Assembly (NCBI GenBank): GCA_022565415.1
Contig: JAIUMT010000009.1
Location: forward strand, 1 to 22,854
Reading direction: 5' to 3'
DNA length: 22,854 bases
From: Balneolales bacterium
GTDB lineage: Bacteria; Bacteroidota; Rhodothermia; Balneolales; HLUCCA01
Positions 21,806-22,854 of this stretch are shown piece after piece. The translations under genes and the position numbers were made by a program. Under the pieces are notes generated by a model. It was not told where the DNA came from, ran no database searches, and was given only the letters and a program-made list of their open reading frames with translations. How positions within the stretch are numbered: position 1 is the stretch's first letter; every line of letters begins with the position of its first letter.

Positions 21806-22854
21806 ATGAGGAAGAATATGGGTAACCATCATTCTATCAGAAAATTCAAAATAATCTTTATCGGGTTTCTCTTTAGCTGGTTCTTAACCGAAACACTAGA
21901 TGCACAGAGAAGAACTCATAATGTAGGACGATTCGAATACAGTATTGATGCACAAGATATGTTCAATACCAGTAGTCAACCAGAATTTCTCTACACTGGA
22001 ACATGGCCGCAAGATTACAATGCTTACGGAACCATTTCCTATCACTGGAACGCTCATATTTATGGTCGGTATATTAATGCCGATGGCGTCGAAATGGCTA
22101 GAGAATCGCAGGTATGGCCATCAAATTCGGGCTTTCGTGAAGAGCCAGATTATGGGCTGAAAGAATATCGAAGAGTTCGAGCTCCATTTACATACTTGGA
22201 AAAATCTGATGGAAGTCTTGCTGTAGTGTCTCGTAGATCAGAAGCTATCATAGATCCTGATCTACCCTCAGACATGATGATTGAGCTCAAGTATAAATCA
22301 CCTCCAGGTATTGAAGTAACCAAACGATCGTACTCTTTTAGTAATCAATATCACAGTGATTACATTATTCAGCACAATCAGTATGTAGTCACGTTTGACT
22401 CTGATGACATACCTGGTCCCGACTTAGGTATCGATACGACTCAAACCATTGAAGATGTGTATTTTGTTGTTGCTTATGCGTTTACGAATGTTGCTGGAAC
22501 ACGAATGAATCAGTCGCGTTGGTATAGTGAAGCACGTGGTGATTTTGCAACTTTCGAAACCGTACCCTCAACGTTGCAACCAGATAAGAACTTGACTATT
22601 GCATATGGTTATGATGCACAACATCCTGATATTACAGCTTTCGATACTGGTGGACGACCTTTCGATAATGTCGGTAATCCACGTTATGCCATCGGTATTA
22701 TGCCAGGAACTTCCTATTTACCTACCGCAGAACTAACATCTTCTACGTATGCGGGTTACTCTGTTTTGCATGTAGATACTGCCCCTGATAATCATGCAAA
22801 TGATGTAAATCAACCTCATAGCATTCTAACAAACGCGAATATTAAAAACGTTTG
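21806..22854 (+). CDS. Secreted protein of unknown function following the TonB receptor (3' end cut by window edge)
   Basis: An open frame runs from ATG 21806 to the window end without a stop (349 complete codons). A second in-frame ATG at 21818 is an alternative start. The N-terminus is basic, then has a hydrophobic stretch (FKIIFIGFLFSWFLTE, about residues 14-29) and an ALDAQ-like end (TLDAQ), i.e. a signal peptide. The mature part is rich in Tyr, Asp, Thr and Asn, with patterns such as TYLEKSDGSLAVVSRR, TFDSDDIPGPDLG and DIPGPDLGIDTT, typical of surface beta-rich proteins. I do not recognise a family, and no SusD-like helical repeats are visible. At 30 nt after the receptor stop it is almost certainly in the same operon, so it is a candidate surface partner of the receptor. 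Its C-terminus, possibly with a T9SS tag, is missing. Confidence 0.75.
   Translation, partial: MRKNMGNHHSIRKFKIIFIGFLFSWFLTETLDAQRRTHNVGRFEYSIDAQDMFNTSSQPEFLYTGTWPQDYNAYGTISYHWNAHIYGRYINADGVEMARESQVWPSNSGFREEPDYGLKEYRRVRAPFTYLEKSDGSLAVVSRRSEAIIDPDLPSDMMIELKYKSPPGIEVTKRSYSFSNQYHSDYIIQHNQYVVTFDSDDIPGPDLGIDTTQTIEDVYFVVAYAFTNVAGTRMNQSRWYSEARGDFATFETVPSTLQPDKNLTIAYGYDAQHPDITAFDTGGRPFDNVGNPRYAIGIMPGTSYLPTAELTSSTYAGYSVLHVDTAPDNHANDVNQPHSILTNANIKNV

Overview
The window looks like chromosomal DNA of a marine Bacteroidota-type bacterium. The order Balneolales is my best guess. The evidence is an AT-leaning sequence, starts without clear Shine-Dalgarno sites, a secreted protein ending in a T9SS type A sorting domain with a YPNPFNP signature, a TonB-dependent receptor with an N-terminal carboxypeptidase-regulatory-like domain, and Bacteroidota families such as DUF4861. 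This placement is inference; there is no rRNA or marker gene. I see no tRNA, rRNA, CRISPR array, insertion sequence or phage gene.

Left part (1-2200, + strand): the 3' end of an ApbE-type flavin transferase, a Tat-exported Gfo/Idh/MocA oxidoreductase interrupted by one in-frame TAG, and a small two-helix membrane protein whose start overlaps the oxidoreductase stop. A hairpin at 2177-2208 separates these from the next, convergent block.

Uronate block (2215-8201): a minus-strand operon kduI-kduD-DUF4861 is divergent from a GH88 unsaturated glucuronyl hydrolase, which is followed by a terminator and a LacI-family regulator. Together these release 4-deoxy unsaturated uronate from lyase-generated oligosaccharides and convert it to 2-keto-3-deoxygluconate. 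A LacI-like operator sits in the divergent promoter region.

Middle (8433-11497): a DUF1761 membrane protein, a very small PID-CTERM-like sorted protein, and a 737-residue T9SS cargo protein with an N-terminal CBM9/DOMON-like region.

Amino sugar/tagatose block (11562-17344): a minus-strand operon pfkB - LacD-type aldolase - agaS - gatZ/kbaZ-like, closed by a strong terminator, with a divergent DeoR-family regulator. It fits conversion of galactosamine-6-phosphate through tagatose-6-phosphate to triose phosphates.

Right end (17594-22854, + strand): an EamA/DMT transporter, a TonB-dependent receptor and a truncated secreted partner protein. A 16-bp motif TTCG-N8-CGAA lies upstream of the DeoR/pfkB pair, of the transporter and of the receptor, and a perfect LacI-like palindrome also precedes the receptor. 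I infer one joint system for taking up and degrading a glycan containing both a uronic acid and a galactosamine-type sugar, such as a chondroitin-like polymer. No polysaccharide lyase, sulfatase or deacetylase is visible here, so the substrate is unproven.
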